Assembly (NCBI GenBank): GCA_963730225.1
Contig: CAVSQX010000003.1
Span: 124,001 to 188,000 of the forward strand
Direction: 5' to 3'
DNA length: 64,000 nt
Source: CAVSQX01 sp963730225
Lineage (GTDB): Bacteria > Planctomycetota > Phycisphaerae > Tepidisphaerales > Tepidisphaeraceae
In this document: positions 53,682 to 64,000 of the stretch, one piece after another
Position numbering within the stretch: the stretch's first letter is position 1
How the letters are laid out: each line of letters begins with the position of its first letter
Position numbers and translations under genes: made by a program
Notes under the pieces: model-generated
The model's database searches: none
What the model was told of the DNA's origin: nothing
What the model saw: only the letters and a program-made list of their open reading frames with translations

Positions 53682-56600
53682 GACACGAGTTCTATCTCAA
53701 ACGAATCTCCGAAGCTAACCGATTTGGATTGCAGATACGCCTGAAGCGCCGTTGGGCTGGCGAGTTGGTTGTGGCCCAGATGCACGGTTTTGCCGTCGAC
53801 AATCAGGGAAACCGAATCGAGCACTTGGGCGCCCAGTCCGTTGGGCTGGCCAGTCGCGGCGGTGCTGACGATTCCGAGTGAGGCGGAAATGATGCGCTGG
53901 GCCAAAATGGTGGAATCCGAAAACGCCGTCGCGCCGTGGCCCAGATGGATGCTGCCGATGGTCATGCCGCCCAGATTGCCGGTGGTGGCGTTGGCCAGTG
54001 TTACGGTTCCCTGCGTGCCGGCTTCGATCGTCGAATCGCCCAGCGACGCCGCGGAAATCGATCCGATGCCGCCGGCCGAAGAAATCGCGGTATCGCTGAT
54101 CGCTCCGCTGACGAGCAACTGGTTCAACGCAACTTTCGCCGCGGCGGGATCGTTCAACGTGATCGCCGACGAAGTCATGCTTCCGTGCACGACAATTGAG
54201 TTGGCCGTGCCGGCGACCAGGGCCGCCCCGCTGAGATTCTGCGCGATGGTAAGCGATCCGATGCTGCCGGCCGTGAGGCTGTTGGATAGTCCACCAGCCC
54301 GAACCGCCATGCTCGCCAGCCGGCCGCTGATCTGGCCGGTCCATGAGCTGCTGACGGTGGCGGCGGTGATCGAGCCGACGTTTCCACTCACGCTCCACAC
54401 ACCCGTGCCCAATTGTCCGCCGACGTGCGCCGAGCCAAGAATCGCCGCGGTTCCACCGCCGGTGAGCGTGATTTTTGCATCCAGATCGCCGGTGGTGCTC
54501 ACGCTGCCCAGGGCCGGCGCCGTGATGACCGAGCTGCCCAGCGCGCTGGTGGTCCACGAACCGGCCCGCAGCGCGCGAATGGGGATCGAGCTGTCGATGG
54601 ATGTGTTGGTCGCCGCTGCGACGGTGATCCCGACATTGTGTGCGCCGCCGGCCCCGATCTGAATCTGCCCGCCGCTGGCTTGGGCCAATCGCAGCGAGGC
54701 GAGTCCCGCAACGTTGATCGTGCCGGTCAGCACGCTCGACGGGGCCGAGATGGTTCCCAGCACGCCGGCGTCGGTGATTCCTCCGAGGTTCACGTTGGCG
54801 ACGTGATTTTTCGGCGCGATCGTCAGCACGGTTGCGACGGTGGTGCCGGCGAGCGTGATCCCGGTAACTTGCAGATCGGCGCCGCTGATGGTGATGCGCC
54901 CGCCGCTGGCGACGGTTTCGCTGCCGTCGCCGCTGAAGAAAATCTGCGCCGATCCACGGTTGAGCGTGATGATCGCGGCGCCTCCGTCGGCATCGGTGAA
55001 CGTGAGGGATCGGTTGGAGCCGGCGGTGGAAGCGATGCTCGTTCCCACGCTGATATCCACCCTGGCCGCATTCGACGTGCTGCCGTTCTCGTCGGCCACG
55101 GTGTAGGTGAAGGAATCGGTGCCGACAAATCCGGAGGCGGGCGTGTAGGTGATGACGCCAGCGGAATTCGCCGCTGCCTGCCCGTGGGCGGCCTGCGCGG
55201 CAATCTGCACGGATGCCGGATTGAGTCCGACCGTCGAAGTGTCGTTGCTCAGGACGTCGATCTCCACGGCATCGCCCACCTGCGTGCTGCCCGAATCATT
55301 GGCCGCGACCGGGGCAACCGCCGGGTTGCTTACCGTGACCGTCACGGTTGCGGGGGCGGAAGTTTCGTGATTGCTGTCGCCAACCGTGTACGTGAAGGTT
55401 TCCGTGCCGGCAAAACCCGCCGCCGACGTGTAGGTGATGATTCCCGTCGTGGGATCGGGGACCGCCGTGCCGCCCTGACTGGGTGGATCGATGATGCTCA
55501 CCGTCGTCGGATCGATCGTGCCGGTGGCGTCGGTGTCGTTGGCCAGCTCGTTGATCTGAAGCGGCACGCCCGTGATGGCGTTGGCCGAATCGGCATTGGC
55601 GATGGGCAAGGCGACGGTGGCGTTCACGTCAATCGTTACGGTGCCGGCGGGGGAGATGTTGCCGTTGTCGTCGGTGACGGTGTAGGTGAAGGTGTCCAGG
55701 CCGGAAAAATTGTTGGCGGCGGTGTAGGTGATCTCGCCGGTGGTGCTATTCACCGACACGGTATTGCCTGCCGCCGGGCCGGAGGAGACCGTCACGCTGG
55801 CGGGAACGATAGCGCCGGTTTCATCCGTGTCGTCGCTGAGCACGTCGATGTTCAGCGGCTGGCCGGCGGTGGCGATGACATTGTATGAGGCCGCGGTTGG
55901 ACCGACGGTCCCGGCCGCGACCAGCATCGTCACGGTCGCCGGCGCCGACGTGAGCCCCTGGCTGTCTTCAACCGTGTAGCTGAACGTTTCGACGCCGACG
56001 AAATTGATCTGTGATGTGTAGGTGATTTCGCCCGTCGTCGGATTGACCGAGGCCGATCCGCCTTCGTTGGGCGGGGTGTCGATGGTGACGGTTGTTGGCT
56101 GAATCACGCCGGTTGCATCGGTGTCGTTGGCCAGCACGTTAACCTGAATCGGTTGGCCCTCGACGACGTCGAAGGTGTCGGCGTTGGCGACGGGGCCGGC
56201 GACGGCGGCGGCAAAATTCGTGAGCTGCGCGGTCGTGGTTTGCGTGGAATCGTTCGACGCCACCGCCAGGCCGATGTACAGCGTGGATGGAAGCGCCAGC
56301 GTGATCGACGACATTTCGGTCCAGTTTTGCCCATCGGTGCTGTAGTACCCGGTGAAGACATTTCCAATGCGCGTGAGCCGGACCCAGACATTCGGATAGC
56401 TCGTGCTGCCGGCGGTGGCGATGGAGGTGGAACCGCCTGTGGTGGTGCGGTATTTGAAGCGGTAATTCACCGGGCTGGCGCTCATGTAGACATCGGGGCT
56501 GTCGGTGTTGAGCGTGGTTCGGGCCATGATTCCCGCGGTCGAATAATTTCCCGCCACCGTCAGCGAATCCACCTGCACCGAGACGTCAAAATTGCCCGTC

Positions 56601-59140
56601 TCCGCCTGGAAGACGAAGCGGAAGCCGTCGGTGGTTCCCGTGACGCCGGGACCGCCGGCCACCACGGTGTACGCGCTGCCGGGTGTGACGACCGTCGTGG
56701 CCCCGCTGGGCGTCGCGCCGATGTCGATGCTCTGCAAGCCCGAGGTCGGCGTGCCCAGCGTCGTCGCGCTGGATTCCACGCCCAACGATTCACCGACCGA
56801 ATCGACCGCCGTCACGCGGTAAAAAATCTGCGTGCCCGATGGCGCGGTGGTGTCCAGGAAGCTGATGGACGTAGTCGGCGTGCTGTTGAGCAGGGCGAAG
56901 CCGCTCGTCGGCGCCAGGCTGCTGTAGACGTTGTATCCCACCAGGGTGGAATCGGTGATCGGGGCCCACTGAAGCGTCACGCCGCTGGGGCCGGCGGTGG
57001 CGTAAAAGTCGGTGGGGGCGGGCGGCGCGGCGGTGGTTTGCGGCGTCGTCACCGTGTTGGATTTAACCGGGTGAATGTTGCTGATGATGTAGATGTTGTC
57101 GTTGAAGTCGAAGTTCGTCACCGTGCCGTCGGGATAATCCATGCACAAGATGTACGTGTTGGGCACCAGGTTGCCGGCGCCGTCGCGCAAGGGATAGAAG
57201 CGCATGGCATGCGGCTGGGAGACGTCGCTGGCGGTGTTTTTAGTGTCATCGCTCCATACCGCGTCAACCTTGAACCCAAAGTCGGTGCTGCTGGGAGTCA
57301 ACGATGCGGTTGCCGGCGTGGTGGTTCCGTTGAGAGCGGGAAAAATGGTCTGGCCATAGTCCGAAGCCGTGGTGAAGATGGTGTGCGTCGAGCTGCTTCC
57401 TTCGGCGTACCAGTAGAGGGCGGCGGTGGCGCCCTGCGTGTGATAGGAATCGAGTTGCACGATGTTCATCGGTTGCGTTGCGTCGGCAATGGCCCAATAC
57501 GCCGACACGACTTCTTCTCCGTAATAGGTTGGGGCAGCGCCGGTGGCGGTGCTTTCGGTCAGTGTTGGAATCGGCGTGGGATTGATGTCCGTGTCGTAAC
57601 CGGCCATCAGGTTAATCAGACTCTGAACGCTGGGCTCGTTGATATTTTCCGACTTGTACTGCCACCATCCCTCCAACGGCAGGGTTTGCGTTGGATTGAC
57701 CGGGTCGTTGCCATTCAGCGTGATCGTGCCGGAATAGACGCCGCCGTCGTTGGGGTATTCGGTGCCGTCGGTTTCGTTGTACGAATGCGCGGGCTCGGTG
57801 GTGGCGATGAATTTAATCGTCAGATCATAGTTTCCACCGGCCGCGATCGTCAGCGGGTACGTCGGCGGGCTCACAAATTCCCAGGCGGAGCTGCTCAGCG
57901 TGGCGGAGTTGACGACCAGATTCGAAGCGCCCGTGTTCTCGATCTCCAGCACGTCGGTGTCGTGCACGGTATCGCCGATGGTTACGTTCTGATTCTGAAT
58001 GCGGCTGAACATCAGCGTGTCGCTGCCGGGCAACGCCTGCGGATTTTGCAGGCCCATCACCGGCCCGGTCGGCGCGCCGGCAGCGGCCGTCACGTTGCTG
58101 ACGATCGCCACGATGTTCGTGAAATCGTATCCCACCGGAGCGTTCCACTCCGTGCTGGTCATGATGTATTCGTTGGGAACGACTGTGCCATCCGGAGTCT
58201 CCATCGGGAAGAAACGGAATTTGCGGTCGTTGGTGGTGTCCCAGGTGTTGAGCGAATCTTCGCTGTAGCCGATGCGATTGACTCCGCTGTCTTTGATGTT
58301 GGAAACGAAATAAAATCCAAAATCGGCGCTGCCCGGATCGAAGCTGGTCGCGCCTTGCGGCTGGATGTAGGTGCTCTGATATTCGCTGGTAGGCGTGAAG
58401 AACAACTGATTCCGATCTGCTGCGGCGGGATTGCCGGGCGTGTAGTAGCCGAGCGTGTACGGCTTGGTCGCCGCCGCATCGAACGACGCCAGCACTTGAA
58501 TCGTCACCGGCTCCGACGGATTGGCCGCAACCAATCGCTGCAATACCACTTCCTGGCTCGATGCATCGGGCGGATTCGGATACGTGCCGTCGGTGAGATA
58601 ATCGGCGTCATTGGGCCCCTCGCCGACGAGCGTCGGAATTTCATACGCCATCAAAATCATCGCTAGCGACGGTTGGTTGCTTCCGCCGATTCCCAGCGCT
58701 CCGATTCCGCGCAGAGCCACTTGTTGAACCGGGTTCACGGGATCGTTGGTCGAGATATCCAGAAACGCGGAATTGATGACGTGGGCGATGGCGTTGTAAT
58801 CCAGTTGCAGCGAAAACGACTGGCCCGGTGAAAGCGAAGCGGGAACGGAGGATGAATTAAGAATCGAAAATCGCGCCGCATCCTGCGTCGGATTGCTCGG
58901 ATCGTTCACGATGCTCAGGGCCGAGCTTCCCAGCGTCAGCGCGGCATCGCCGCTGTCGGTCAACGTCAGCGTTTCGGTTTGGCTGACCGATGAATTCTCG
59001 ACCGCGTTGAAAACCAGCATCGACTGGCCGAGGCTCAACGTCGCCGACAAAAGCTGCCGCCGTTCCAGTTCCTCGCTGGCGGGAAACCGTGCGATTGATT
59101 TTCGACGATGCGATGACCGCTTGCCGTTTTTACGCAGCAC
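53678..59140 (-). CDS. Giant multi-domain surface protein (1820 residues)
   Basis: Exported protein with the N-terminal motif '[15 protein letters not shown]'. Domains, by eye: ASH/choice-of-anchor-D-like units near residues 40-140 ('[20 protein letters not shown]') and 370-500; a fibronectin type III domain at ~705-797 ('[20 protein letters not shown]'); a laminin-G/DUF1349-like sandwich at ~800-980 ('[20 protein letters not shown]'); four cadherin-like tandem-95 repeats at ~983-1363 (each with 'NDTD' or similar and 'FTYTV.D'); and a Gly/Ser/Ala-rich beta region to the end. No dockerin or PEP-CTERM tail. It probably serves adhesion or scaffolding. The frame is uninterrupted over 5.4 kb, in contrast to other secreted genes here. 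Confidence 0.85.
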   Translation of the reverse strand: MLRKNGKRSSHRRKSIARFPASEELERRQLLSATLSLGQSMLVFNAVENSSVSQTETLTLTDSGDAALTLGSSALSIVNDPSNPTQDAARFSILNSSSVPASLSPGQSFSLQLDYNAIAHVINSAFLDISTNDPVNPVQQVALRGIGALGIGGSNQPSLAMILMAYEIPTLVGEGPNDADYLTDGTYPNPPDASSQEVVLQRLVAANPSEPVTIQVLASFDAAATKPYTLGYYTPGNPAAADRNQLFFTPTSEYQSTYIQPQGATSFDPGSADFGFYFVSNIKDSGVNRIGYSEDSLNTWDTTNDRKFRFFPMETPDGTVVPNEYIMTSTEWNAPVGYDFTNIVAIVSNVTAAAGAPTGPVMGLQNPQALPGSDTLMFSRIQNQNVTIGDTVHDTDVLEIENTGASNLVVNSATLSSSAWEFVSPPTYPLTIAAGGNYDLTIKFIATTEPAHSYNETDGTEYPNDGGVYSGTITLNGNDPVNPTQTLPLEGWWQYKSENINEPSVQSLINLMAGYDTDINPTPIPTLTESTATGAAPTYYGEEVVSAYWAIADATQPMNIVQLDSYHTQGATAALYWYAEGSSSTHTIFTTASDYGQTIFPALNGTTTPATASLTPSSTDFGFKVDAVWSDDTKNTASDVSQPHAMRFYPLRDGAGNLVPNTYILCMDYPDGTVTNFDFNDNIYIISNIHPVKSNTVTTPQTTAAPPAPTDFYATAGPSGVTLQWAPITDSTLVGYNVYSSLAPTSGFALLNSTPTTSISFLDTTAPSGTQIFYRVTAVDSVGESLGVESSATTLGTPTSGLQSIDIGATPSGATTVVTPGSAYTVVAGGPGVTGTTDGFRFVFQAETGNFDVSVQVDSLTVAGNYSTAGIMARTTLNTDSPDVYMSASPVNYRFKYRTTTGGSTSIATAGSTSYPNVWVRLTRIGNVFTGYYSTDGQNWTEMSSITLALPSTLYIGLAVASNDSTQTTTAQLTNFAAAVAGPVANADTFDVVEGQPIQVNVLANDTDATGVIQPTTVTIDTPPNEGGSASVNPTTGEITYTSQINFVGVETFSYTVEDSQGLTSAPATVTMLVAAGTVGPTAASYNVIATAGQPLNIDVLSDDTDETGAIVPASVTVSSGPAAGNTVSVNSTTGEITYTAANNFSGLDTFTYTVTDDNGNISPAGTVTIDVNATVALPIANADSANAITGVPLQINELANDTDATGTIDPTTVSIIDPPSQGGTAVPDPTTGIITYTSAAGFAGTETFTYTVGDSNHETSAPATVTVTVSNPAVAPVAANDSGSTQVGDAVEIDVLSNDTSTVGLNPASVQIAAQAAHGQAAANSAGVITYTPASGFVGTDSFTYTVADENGSTSNAARVDISVGTSIASTAGSNRSLTFTDADGGAAIITLNRGSAQIFFSGDGSETVASGGRITISGADLQVTGITLAGTTVATVLTIAPKNHVANVNLGGITDAGVLGTISAPSSVLTGTINVAGLASLRLAQASGGQIQIGAGGAHNVGITVAAATNTSIDSSIPIRALRAGSWTTSALGSSVITAPALGSVSTTGDLDAKITLTGGGTAAILGSAHVGGQLGTGVWSVSGNVGSITAATVSSSWTGQISGRLASMAVRAGGLSNSLTAGSIGSLTIAQNLSGAALVAGTANSIVVHGSMTSSAITLNDPAAAKVALNQLLVSGAISDTAISSAGGIGSISAASLGDSTIEAGTQGTVTLANATTGNLGGMTIGSIHLGHGATAFSDSTILAQRIISASLGIVSTAATGQPNGLGAQVLDSVSLIVDGKTVHLGHNQLASPTALQAYLQSKSVSFGDSFEIELVS

Positions 59141-59357
59141 AAAAACTCCTTGGCCAACTAATGTGTCAGAGACGATAGAATCAAACCACCGGTGCAGGCA
59201 ACGGGGTAAACTCGCTTCTGCGCCTTGCTTACCCGATCAATGACGCCGCCGATCGCCCTCGCCTTCCATGGCGAGCTGTCAGGAAAATCAACCGGGGCCA
59301 GCACGCAATCTGCTTCTAACTTCGGCACTATTCTCGGACTTACATGAATCCGTCGGC

Positions 59358-61475
59358 TTATTCACTTTCCATCATTTGAGCAATTTCCGGGGGGATTTGC
59401 CCCGTGGGAAACATCACCAAAAGCGTATCGCCGCCGCATTCAAAATCGATTCGCCCCGCGGGATCAAGCCACATGCGGGTGGGCGCGACATCGGGAATTT
59501 GCTTGGTAAACGTTGCCTGAAGCTCAAACGGCTGGGCGGCGGTTGGGGTCGGCTTGATGCGCAAAATTCGTCCCGGCTGGTTGAACAGAAACAGCATTCC
59601 GTCGCCCGATGCCACCAAAACCGGATCGGCCGAGCCAACCGCGGCCGGCGGAAGCGGCCAGGTGACAACATTGTCCCTGGAATCGACCGCCACCAGCGAT
59701 TTGTCGCCGTCAAAATATCGCACCCCGTTGACCGACAGCAACGCCGCGCCGCGCGGCGTCGATTGCGTCGTCGCCGGCATGGTCGCCGGCGGAAGCGAGT
59801 GCGGCGGCAGTTCGGTGATCATCGCATCGTTGTCCCCCAGCGGCTCCCAGCGGTCCGCCCGCAGGATCCACGCTCCGCCGCGCTTGATGACCGGAAAATC
59901 GTCCCTGGTCCAGCCGACCGATCCATTGCCGATCGCCATCACCCAAACCGGCAATCGCGGCGTCGGATCGAAAATGGTCGGATCGATAATCAGCGTCGCC
60001 GTCGGATCGTCCGGCCGTTTCAGCAGCCAGCGCCCGCGGCAATCGACGCCGAAAATTTGCGTGAACGGATGCTCGTCCTCGCGCACCAGCGGAACGAATC
60101 CATCGCCGATGAATTTTCGCACGCCCTGCGAATCGCAGACATACCAATCGTCGCGCACCAATCGGAGATGGCACGCATCGGGAGTTTGATCCGCCACCAG
60201 CGTTGCCGGCAGCGCTCGATCGATTCTTCCGTCCGCCCGCAGGCAGAGCCATGCCGGAGCAACCGTCTCGGTCTGATCTTCACCGCGGGGGATGCGAACG
60301 CCCGAGGGGGCATAAAACAACACGGTTCCGTCGGCCTGCCGATTCACCACAGTCAGCCGATTGTCCACCACCTCCATTCCGCCCAGCGCCGGCGTGATTT
60401 TTCCTTTGAGCAGCTGCCGCAGCCGCAGGCGCGCCTCGGGCGGTTGATCCGCCGACAATTTTTCCAACGTCGGGGCCAATCCCGGCCCGTAGCGCGAAAG
60501 CTCGGAAAAAGCGGCCTCTCGCTTGTCTGAGTCGGGATCGCCCAGTTGCTGCACCAAATCGGCGATCGCCTTGGGGTCGATGTCGGCGTTCTCCAGCGGG
60601 GCGATGGCCAGGCTGATTTTGTCGGCCATGCCGGCATCTTCACTGTCGATCTGCAAAATACTCCCATCGAGAAGCGGAAGGAGCTGGATCGGCCGGACGG
60701 CCCAGATTTCGCCGGTCAAATCGATCCATTTTCCATCGACAAAGCGCGAAACGCCGCTGCTGCCGCCGCGTCCGTGCTCCCATGGCGACCAGGCCAGTAC
60801 GCCGCGAGAGTCCAGCGTCGTCAGTGGAATATTTCCCCCGGCGATCATTCCCGGCAGCGCGTGAAAATGCTCCACAAAATTCGGATCCACGTCGAAAACC
60901 GATACGCCGTCGTCGCTGGGCACGACGAAGTGATCGAGCCAGGAATAGGCGCTTTCCCAGTGATAACGGCGTAACGCGGCAAAGCCGGTTCGGCGCTGGG
61001 ACTCAACCAGTTCCAGCCCGTTTTCATTTTTGACCACGGCGGCGGCGGACCATTCGTCGCTGTCGTCGACCCACCAATGCACGAACACGATATTCTCCGG
61101 GACAACGTGTTCCGGGGGATCATTCGGCGTCCGCAGCGATTGCTCGGTGCCCGGTGCGCCGGCGCGTGTGATCCACAAATGTCCCAGGCGATCGAGATAA
61201 ATCGGATCGCGCAGCACCAGGTGGGCCGCATCCGGCAGGTCCAACGGCACGCCGAGCGGTTGCGTTGCCGGTACGGCGGGATTTTCGCTGCGCACGACGT
61301 CGATGTATGAATTCATCGCCGGAGCCGGTCGCCAAGCGGCCCTGGGGCGGGTCGATGGAATCGTGGTCGGAGCCCTTTTCAGCGCAACGGGCGCGGACGG
61401 ATGCGGCCGCAGCAGCATGAATCCCGCGACGCCGATGGCCGCCATTGCAGCGGTGACGATCAGCAGACGTTTCAC
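59358..61475 (-). CDS. Membrane-anchored protein with propeller-like repeats and a helical insert
   Basis: A 705-residue protein with one N-terminal membrane helix ('LLIVTAAMAAIGVAGFMLL'). Two beta-rich parts with Trp-Asp/Gly-Arg patterns ('IYLDRLGHLWITRAGAPG', 'VVAVDSRDN'-like strands near the C-terminus) flank a helical segment at ~305-360 ('AIADLVQQLGDPDSDKREAA', 'LSRYGPGLAPTLEKL') that resembles a HEAT repeat seen in planctomycete proteins. Likely periplasmic or outer-facing. Function unknown. Not obviously in an operon with the giant gene, 217 bases away. Confidence 0.75.
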   Translation of the reverse strand: MKRLLIVTAAMAAIGVAGFMLLRPHPSAPVALKRAPTTIPSTRPRAAWRPAPAMNSYIDVVRSENPAVPATQPLGVPLDLPDAAHLVLRDPIYLDRLGHLWITRAGAPGTEQSLRTPNDPPEHVVPENIVFVHWWVDDSDEWSAAAVVKNENGLELVESQRRTGFAALRRYHWESAYSWLDHFVVPSDDGVSVFDVDPNFVEHFHALPGMIAGGNIPLTTLDSRGVLAWSPWEHGRGGSSGVSRFVDGKWIDLTGEIWAVRPIQLLPLLDGSILQIDSEDAGMADKISLAIAPLENADIDPKAIADLVQQLGDPDSDKREAAFSELSRYGPGLAPTLEKLSADQPPEARLRLRQLLKGKITPALGGMEVVDNRLTVVNRQADGTVLFYAPSGVRIPRGEDQTETVAPAWLCLRADGRIDRALPATLVADQTPDACHLRLVRDDWYVCDSQGVRKFIGDGFVPLVREDEHPFTQIFGVDCRGRWLLKRPDDPTATLIIDPTIFDPTPRLPVWVMAIGNGSVGWTRDDFPVIKRGGAWILRADRWEPLGDNDAMITELPPHSLPPATMPATTQSTPRGAALLSVNGVRYFDGDKSLVAVDSRDNVVTWPLPPAAVGSADPVLVASGDGMLFLFNQPGRILRIKPTPTAAQPFELQATFTKQIPDVAPTRMWLDPAGRIDFECGGDTLLVMFPTGQIPPEIAQMMESE

Positions 61476-61506
61476 GATGACATGTTATCAGATGCCCATC
61501 GGCGGG

Positions 61507-61884
61507 TCATTGCGGCATCGGGCCGATGGAACTGCGGAATTCCTCCGCCTGCAATCCAAGCAGATGTTCCATCTGCAACTGCAGATCGCGATACGCCCGC
61601 AGAACCAGCACACCCGATTCGGTCAACCGCGTTCCGCCGCCGCGGCGACCACCGGTGGCCGTGCTCACCAGCGGCCTGGGCCAGCGGCGGTTCATCGCGT
61701 CGATCAGCATCCACGCCCGCCGATAACTGAACCGCAATCGCCGAGCCGCCTCCGACAGCGACCCGCACGCTTCGATCTGTTCCAGTAAATCCGCCCCGGC
61801 TTCCGTCATCGCCGAAACGCCTTGGAGTTCAATCCAAACCCGCCCGCGAAGCTGCGGCGTCGAGGATGTCCGCTTGCGACTCAT
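61507..61884 (-). CDS. ModE-type winged-helix regulator
   Basis: A 125-residue N-terminal ModE-like DNA-binding protein. It has 'GRVWIELQGVSAMTEAGADL', the LysR-type helix-turn-helix 'ACGSLSEAARRLRFSYRRAW', and the wing 'TATGGRRGGGTRLTESG'. The molybdate-binding TOBE domains of full ModE are absent, and no molybdate transport genes are in the window, so the effector is unknown. Its ATG overlaps the hydrolase stop (ATGA). Confidence 0.85.
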   Translation of the reverse strand: MSRKRTSSTPQLRGRVWIELQGVSAMTEAGADLLEQIEACGSLSEAARRLRFSYRRAWMLIDAMNRRWPRPLVSTATGGRRGGGTRLTESGVLVLRAYRDLQLQMEHLLGLQAEEFRSSIGPMPQ

Positions 61885-62846
61885 GACGCCAGGGTTCCGT
61901 CGATTTCCAATAACGCCGATTCCAGAAAGCCGCCCAGTTGCTGCATGTATTGGTTGGGATCCGTCCACATCGCCATCAAGTGTCCCGCCCCGTCGATCAC
62001 GACCATTGTTCCAGTTCCCGCGTCGGCCCGCCGATGGGCCAGCGCCGCACGCAAGGCCGCAAAATCTTCGTCGCTCAGCAATTCATCCTCACGCCCCAGA
62101 ATCAGCAAAAGCGGACAGCGAATTTGCCCAATCGTATCCGCCGGCCGAACGGCGTCGAATTTCGCGCCGCTGACAAATTGGGCCAGCGCGATTCCCGATT
62201 GCAAAAGCGCTCCATCCGTGAATCCGATCATTTTCGCCTGAGCCGCAATCGCCCGCCGATAATCCGCTAACGGAGATTCGAGAATGACGGCCGCGACATC
62301 GGCACGCCGGCTCGCCACCGCCGCCGCCACCGCTCCGCCCAGGCTCACGCCGAACAGCACCAATTGCCGCGTCTGCCGCGGCCGATCAGCTCGCAGTTGA
62401 TCGATCACCTGGTTCAAATCCTCGCGCTCGAAAAACCCGCCGGTGCAGTTTTTGCCGTCGCTTTCTCCATGGGCTCGAAGATCAATCGCCAGAATATTCA
62501 AACCCAATCGCCGCAGCGCCGCGGCCCAATCCAGCGCGCCCACTTTGGCGTCGCCATATCCGTGCATCACGATTGCGCAGCGGACGCTCGGCCGCGGGCA
62601 GGGAATCCACCATCCGGCGAGGCGCATCGTTCCGCCCCAACGCTGATCGCGCACCGTGAAATCATGGTTTTCAAAATCCATTCCCATGTCGCCCGGCGAA
62701 AGCCGGTGCAGGCGAAACATCGCTTTGCCATCGGTCATGCGCGGCGGCCGCAGAATCAGGCGGGCGACCAGGGCCACGGTTAGCGCCATCAGCGCCGCGC
62801 CCAGCACCAGCAAAACCGCCCCCAGTTTCAAAATCCCGGCAACCAT
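61881..62846 (-). CDS. Membrane-anchored alpha/beta hydrolase
   Basis: About 321 residues starting at ATG 62846 with a membrane helix ('VLLVLGAALMALTVALVARL'). Catalytic features: 'AIVMHGYGDAK', 'LAIDLRAHGESDGKN', nucleophile Ser in 'LFGVSLGGAVAAAV', acid in 'LLLILGREDELLS', His in 'IDGAGHLMAMW'. It resembles the BEM46/acyl-CoA-independent esterase group. The substrate is unknown. Translationally coupled to the ModE-type gene. Confidence 0.85.
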   Translation of the reverse strand: MVAGILKLGAVLLVLGAALMALTVALVARLILRPPRMTDGKAMFRLHRLSPGDMGMDFENHDFTVRDQRWGGTMRLAGWWIPCPRPSVRCAIVMHGYGDAKVGALDWAAALRRLGLNILAIDLRAHGESDGKNCTGGFFEREDLNQVIDQLRADRPRQTRQLVLFGVSLGGAVAAAVASRRADVAAVILESPLADYRRAIAAQAKMIGFTDGALLQSGIALAQFVSGAKFDAVRPADTIGQIRCPLLLILGREDELLSDEDFAALRAALAHRRADAGTGTMVVIDGAGHLMAMWTDPNQYMQQLGGFLESALLEIDGTLAS

Positions 62847-62966
62847 GCCTTGCAGTATAAAGCCGCCGACGGCATCGGTGGCATTGGCGGCATTCAAGAT
62901 TCCGTCGCGGCAAGTCCGATATTCCCATAGTTCGGTGTTCCCGATCGCCTGCCGCAAAGGATAACC

Positions 62967-63341
62967 ATGAATCTACGATCCGAATTCGCTCTGGGAGCTT
63001 GCACCATTGGATTACTGACGATCGCCGGCTGCCAAACCGGCCCGTCCGCCAAGCCAAGCGACTCGGCAGCCGTTCGTGACGACGTAACCGACATCCGGCC
63101 CATGGATAGCTCCACCCCCGCCCCCGCACCACAGCCCGTCGTCTACGCGCAGCCCGTTGCTCCCGCTCCGGCCCCGGCCCCCGCGGCGTCCAATACTCAC
63201 GTCGTCCAGCGCGGCGAGACCTTCTACAGCATCGCCAAAGAAACCTATGGTGACGGCAAGCAATGGCAGAAGATCGCGATGGCCAACCCGGGCGTCACGC
63301 CCACTTCGCTGAAAATCGGACAAACGCTGGTCATTCCGTAA
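62967..63341 (+). CDS. LysM-domain lipoprotein
   Basis: A 124-residue lipoprotein: signal peptide with lipobox ('GLLTIAGCQTG'), a Pro/Ala-rich tether ('PAPAPQPVVYAQPVAPAPAP'), and one LysM domain ('HVVQRGETFYSIAKETYGDG', 'IAMANPGVTPTSLKIGQTLV'). LysM binds N-acetylglucosamine in peptidoglycan. It is divergent from the hydrolase gene and followed by a strong inverted repeat. Confidence 0.92.
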   Translation: MNLRSEFALGACTIGLLTIAGCQTGPSAKPSDSAAVRDDVTDIRPMDSSTPAPAPQPVVYAQPVAPAPAPAPAASNTHVVQRGETFYSIAKETYGDGKQWQKIAMANPGVTPTSLKIGQTLVIP

Positions 63342-63360
63342 GACGCGAAACGACGGTGAG

Positions 63361-63448
63361 GTAACCACGGAGGCACGGAGAGCACGGAGAAGAAATCTGG
63401 AATTAATCTCCTTGAGTTTCTCCGTGCTCTCCGTGCCTCCGTGGTTAC
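63361..63448. repeat. Perfect inverted repeat, 30-base arms
   Basis: Left arm 63361-63390 and right arm 63419-63448 are perfect reverse complements (core 'CACGGAGGCACGGAGAGCAC'), with a 28-base loop. The look is of a widespread dispersed element in planctomycete and acidobacterial genomes. It lies between the convergent LysM and GT9 genes and may also block read-through. Confidence 0.95.
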
Positions 63449-63463
63449 TACACCGCCGCCACA

Positions 63464-64000
63464 TCACCGCGATTTAGCAAGGCACAGTTGCCGCTCCGCC
63501 ACGGCCAGCACCGCCTCCACCCCCAGCCAGCGCATGCAACTCTGATGCGAGCAGGTTCGCGACTCACATGGGCTGCACGCAATATCCACCCTCACCACGC
63601 TATCCATTCTTCCCCACGGCCCGGTCTGATTCGGATCGGTCGGGCCGAACATCGTCACCAGCGGCCGATTCAACGCCGCCGCGATGTGCATCGGGCCGGT
63701 GTCGTTGGCGATCACCAGATCGGCTCGTTCCAGCAGGGCGGCCAACTGGCGCAGATTGGTTTTCCCCGCCAGGTTGGTCGCACCGGGAATAGCCGACGCC
63801 ATTTTCGCCGCGTCGACGCCGCCCGCCACCACTGAGCGCAATCCGAAACGCCGATTCAGCGGCTCGACCAGCGCCGCGAAATTCTCCACCGGCCAGCGCT
63901 TGGTCATCCAATGCGTCGCCGGCAGCAGCACAGCCACGGGTTCATCACCACCCAGCAATTCCCGTGCAAAGGTCCGATCGGCGTCGTCGATCGGCAAAAT
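63464..64000 (-). CDS. Glycosyltransferase family 9 (heptosyltransferase-like), 5' end missing
   Basis: The C-terminal ~178 residues of a GT9 enzyme; the gene continues beyond the right edge. Visible are 'VAVLLPATHWMTKRWPVENF', 'RSVVAGGVDA', the sugar-nucleotide motif 'LVIANDTGPMHIAAALNRPL', 'VTMFGPTDPNQTGPWG' and a Cys-rich end 'DIACSPCESRTCSHQSCM'. GT9 enzymes add heptose or related sugars to lipopolysaccharide core, so an outer membrane LPS pathway is implied. The stop is at 63464. Confidence 0.93.
   Translation of the reverse strand: MLPIDDADRTFARELLGGDEPVAVLLPATHWMTKRWPVENFAALVEPLNRRFGLRSVVAGGVDAAKMASAIPGATNLAGKTNLRQLAALLERADLVIANDTGPMHIAAALNRPLVTMFGPTDPNQTGPWGRMDSVVRVDIACSPCESRTCSHQSCMRWLGVEAVLAVAERQLCLAKSR

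Noticed and set aside
56153..58666. An 837-codon open frame on the plus strand inside the giant surface-protein gene
   Set aside because: It is antisense to a clearly protein-like frame, is rich in Arg/Gly/Asp from the complement of a high-GC repetitive gene, and has no recognisable motif.
1..64000. tRNA or rRNA genes
   Set aside because: No cloverleaf-like segment with a GTTCGA-type T-loop flanked by pairing arms, and no rRNA-like sequence, was found by eye; a tRNAscan run would settle it.

Overview
The window looks like chromosomal DNA of a high-GC planctomycete, most likely class Phycisphaerae (inference). The signs are: secreted proteins with an N-terminal 'LEPLESRRLFS'-type motif (5.3-8.6, 27.0-28.2 and 53.7-59.1 kb, and near 19.1 kb); dockerin-like repeats on unrelated enzymes; two PEP-CTERM-like tails; very large surface proteins; and many intergenic inverted repeats of the kind scattered through planctomycete genomes. 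No rRNA, tRNA, CRISPR array, integrase or intact transposase was found.

Layout. 0-4 kb: end of a DAHP synthase gene, a methyltransferase, a GNAT acetyltransferase and a GH42 beta-galactosidase. 4-13 kb (minus): a J-domain chaperone, a dockerin-bearing S8-type protease, ribosomal protein bL34, a beta-propeller protein and an S55 (SpoIVB-like) protein. 13-19 kb: a secreted protein and an alpha/beta hydrolase, then a minus-strand housekeeping operon reading aroF-tpiA-secG-yicC-gmk-rpoZ-coaC. 19-23.6 kb: a GH88-type hydrolase carrying the same carrier module as the protease, a Sua5/arginine-phosphatase fusion, and rpiB. 23.6-30.4 kb: a decayed, repeat-rich accessory stretch with toxin-antitoxin remnants, a frameshifted GH16 glucanase and SGNH esterase, and an internally deleted esterase copy. 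30.4-48 kb: mostly housekeeping and metabolism (TrkH/KtrB-like transporter, hisI, pgk, rpe, accD, hflX, nif3, ilvB) interrupted by small modules (higBA, a HEPN-like pair, DUF433/DUF5615, a RelB/ParE pair whose toxin carries a nonsense codon). 48-53.7 kb: a lower-GC patch with a methyltransferase bearing an N-terminal accessory domain, a phage-fibre-like beta-helix protein, an Nfu N-domain protein, a sugar O-methyltransferase and YjbQ. 53.7-64 kb: an 1820-residue surface protein, a large anchored propeller-like protein, a ModE-type regulator, a hydrolase, a LysM lipoprotein and a truncated GT9 glycosyltransferase.

How the genes fit together. Polysaccharide breakdown is a theme (GH42, GH88, GH16, SGNH esterase, possibly GT9). 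Three of the secreted proteins share a dockerin-like pair of repeats, and two of them share a longer module of about 210 residues joined to different catalytic domains. Central carbon genes (tpiA, pgk, rpe, rpiB) are dispersed among small toxin-antitoxin-like modules.

A caution. At least nine genes are split by single-base shifts, often in short homopolymers. tpiA, normally essential, carries two compensating shifts. Many of these are probably sequencing or assembly errors, so genes marked as frameshifted may be intact in the organism.
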